Of a DNA stretch of 5,814 nucleotides, positions 5,305-5,814 are shown in pieces. Position 1 is the first letter of the stretch; every line of letters starts with the position of its first letter. Below the pieces are notes generated by a model. It was not told where the DNA came from. It worked only from the letters and a program-made list of their open reading frames with translations, and searched no databases. The stretch lies in assembly GCA_016788685.1 (NCBI GenBank), contig JAEUSS010000514.1, forward strand, positions 1-5,814. The letters run 5' to 3'. The translations under genes and the position numbers were made by a program. Origin of the DNA: Prolixibacteraceae bacterium (GTDB taxonomy: Bacteria > Bacteroidota > Bacteroidia > Bacteroidales > Prolixibacteraceae).

Positions 5305-5502
5305 TTAATCGTAATGTAAAAATTGATGATGTTCCAGTTTCCAATGAGCTGGAAGCATACTCACAATCTCGTTGTAGCTTTCAGCCAGCTCGAACAACCA
5401 CGGACGTTCCAATATTGCTCCTTTTTCATACAGATAAGGGCCTAGTGTCCATAGCATTCCGTTTAATAACCGATCTGTTGTTTGTATAATTAATTCAAGC
5501 AT
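5305..5502 (-). CDS. Hypothetical protein, 65 aa
   Basis: Not recognised. The sequence is mostly helical and amphipathic, with MLELIIQTTDRLLNGMLWTL at the N-terminus, a YLYEKGAILERPWLFELAESYNEIVSML middle (24-51) and a W/H-rich end AHWKLEHHQFLHYD. The first 20 residues are hydrophobic in part but carry charges, so I do not call a membrane segment. A full two-hairpin leader ends directly at its ATG, which is the best evidence that the start and the gene are real. It sits 59 nt downstream of the SymE-like gene and 20 nt upstream of the 72-aa gene. Confidence 0.65.
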   Translation of the reverse strand: MLELIIQTTDRLLNGMLWTLGPYLYEKGAILERPWLFELAESYNEIVSMLPAHWKLEHHQFLHYD

Positions 5503-5552
5503 AGGTAAATTGCTGGTGCCTTCCAGTCTTATTTAGGGTACCAAGCACACCC
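5503..5552 (-). ncRNA. Two-hairpin leader RNA, copy B
   Basis: On the minus strand GGGTGTGCTTGGTACCC forms hairpin 1. A TAAATAAGA linker and hairpin 2, CTGG, loop AAGGCA, CCAG (5513-5526), follow, then CAATTTACCT and the ATG of the 65-aa gene. It begins 9 nt after the stop codon of the SymE-like gene. It lies exactly 500 bp from copy A. All four pairs of hairpin 2 differ between the copies but stay Watson-Crick, while the six-base loop is identical. Confidence 0.7.
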
Positions 5553-5561
5553 TTTATTTGT

Positions 5562-5741
5562 TTATTCTACTGAAGTGATTACAAGTTTGCCATTGGAAAC
5601 AGCAACCTGAATAAGTTTAGAAGGATGGAAACCGGCTTCCTGAAGCCAGTTTCCGGTAAGAGTAAGTTTGGGAACTACTTTAGGTGTGCGGGCGTATTTT
5701 CCTTGCCTGTAATTCGGCTGAAGTTTGATGATCCGTGTCAT
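5562..5741 (-). CDS. SymE-like toxin-family protein, 59 aa
   Basis: Residues 24-57 match the SymE toxin core: PKLTLTGNWLQEAGF (24-38), then HPSKLIQVAVSNGKLVI (39-55), the usual P-x-L-x-L-x-G-x-WL-x-x-AGF and V-x-V-x-x-G-x-L-x-I pattern. The N-terminus, MTRIIKLQPNYRQGKYA, is basic. It is about half the length of E. coli SymE (113 aa), but such short forms fit the core domain. E. coli SymE has an AbrB-like fold, is SOS-induced and repressed by an antisense RNA; more recent work links it to nucleoid binding. The glycine expected after HP (usually GxxV) is replaced by SKLI. A good GGAGG ribosome binding site ends 8 nt before the ATG, inside the end of the upstream frame, so the two are probably translationally coupled. 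Family call is fairly sure; toxicity is untested. Confidence 0.78.
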   Translation of the reverse strand: MTRIIKLQPNYRQGKYARTPKVVPKLTLTGNWLQEAGFHPSKLIQVAVSNGKLVITSVE

Positions 5742-5743
5742 GA

Positions 5744-5814
5744 TTAATCCTCCGATGGTTTCATGATAAAAATGGCAGGTGACGGATCGTCAAAGTCCTG
5801 TGCCTGAATAACCG
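5744..5814 (-). CDS. C-terminal end of an unidentified upstream gene (partial)
   Basis: The minus frame is open from the right edge to a TAA at 5746-5744, ending QDFDDPSPAIFIMKPSED. Only 22 residues are visible, too few to name a family. It ends two bases before the ATG of the SymE-like gene and contains that gene's GGAGG ribosome binding site, the usual geometry of coupled genes in one operon. The other two minus frames are closed by stops in this stretch. It may be a partner of the SymE-like protein, but that is a guess. Confidence 0.5.
   Translation of the reverse strand, partial: VIQAQDFDDPSPAIFIMKPSED

Noticed and set aside
5285..5344. Longer start (ATG 5344) for the 72-aa gene giving 92 aa
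   Set aside because: It would overlap the 65-aa gene by 40 bases, and the extra N-terminus is just the other frame of that gene's end. ATG 5284 gives a normal gap.
5036..5552. CRISPR or insertion-sequence interpretation of the 17-bp repeats
   Set aside because: There are only two copies, 500 bp apart, with genes between them, no transposase, and similarity that continues as a structured leader up to each start codon.

Overview
The window looks like an accessory or mobile region of a Bacteroidota chromosome. Three things point there. The DUF4099/DUF3945-type protein at 2105-3523 belongs to a family typical of Bacteroidota conjugative elements. Several promoter-like sites match TAnnTTTG rather than TATAAT. 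Most starts have weak or no Shine-Dalgarno sequence. No integrase, relaxase or conjugation gene lies inside the window, so the element type is inferred from neighbours only. All function calls come from reading motifs by eye; no database search was run.

Layout, left to right. (1) 1-971, minus: most of a DUF4143-type AAA ATPase, running off the left edge. (2) 972-1362: a gene-free stretch with a plus-strand promoter-like box (1084-1091) and a nested inverted repeat of about 120 nt (1161-1279), ending in an alternative terminator-like pairing (1232-1304). (3) 1363-1884, plus: a divergent RibD C-terminal/dihydrofolate-reductase-like protein. (4) 2105-3523, plus: the DUF4099/DUF3945-type protein. 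(5) 3569-4318, minus: an N6-adenine-methyltransferase-like protein without a recognisable NPPY motif, convergent with (4) and closed by a UUCG terminator. (6) 4319-4596: a 278-nt gap holding a large imperfect hairpin, a good plus-strand Bacteroidota promoter, and the terminator of the next minus-strand operon. (7) 4597-5814, minus: a run of small genes read right to left: an unnamed gene cut by the edge, a SymE-like protein, then 65-, 72- and 135-aa proteins of unknown function.

The most unusual signal is a repeated RNA leader of about 50 nt in block (7). Two copies, exactly 500 bp apart, sit directly before the start codons of the 65-aa and 135-aa genes. Each has a GGGT/ACCC hairpin, then a second hairpin whose 4-bp stem differs completely between copies while staying paired (TCCA/TGGA versus CTGG/CCAG) and whose loop AAGGCA is identical, then CAATTTAyC and the ATG. 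A more diverged version (CCGT/GCGG, loop TGGGCA) may precede the methyltransferase gene. This is the pattern expected of a selected regulatory RNA shared by the cargo genes of the element.

The genes probably do not form one pathway. The DUF3945 protein, methyltransferase and small-gene operon look like housekeeping or cargo of a conjugative element. The ATPase and the reductase-like gene look like separately acquired accessory genes.
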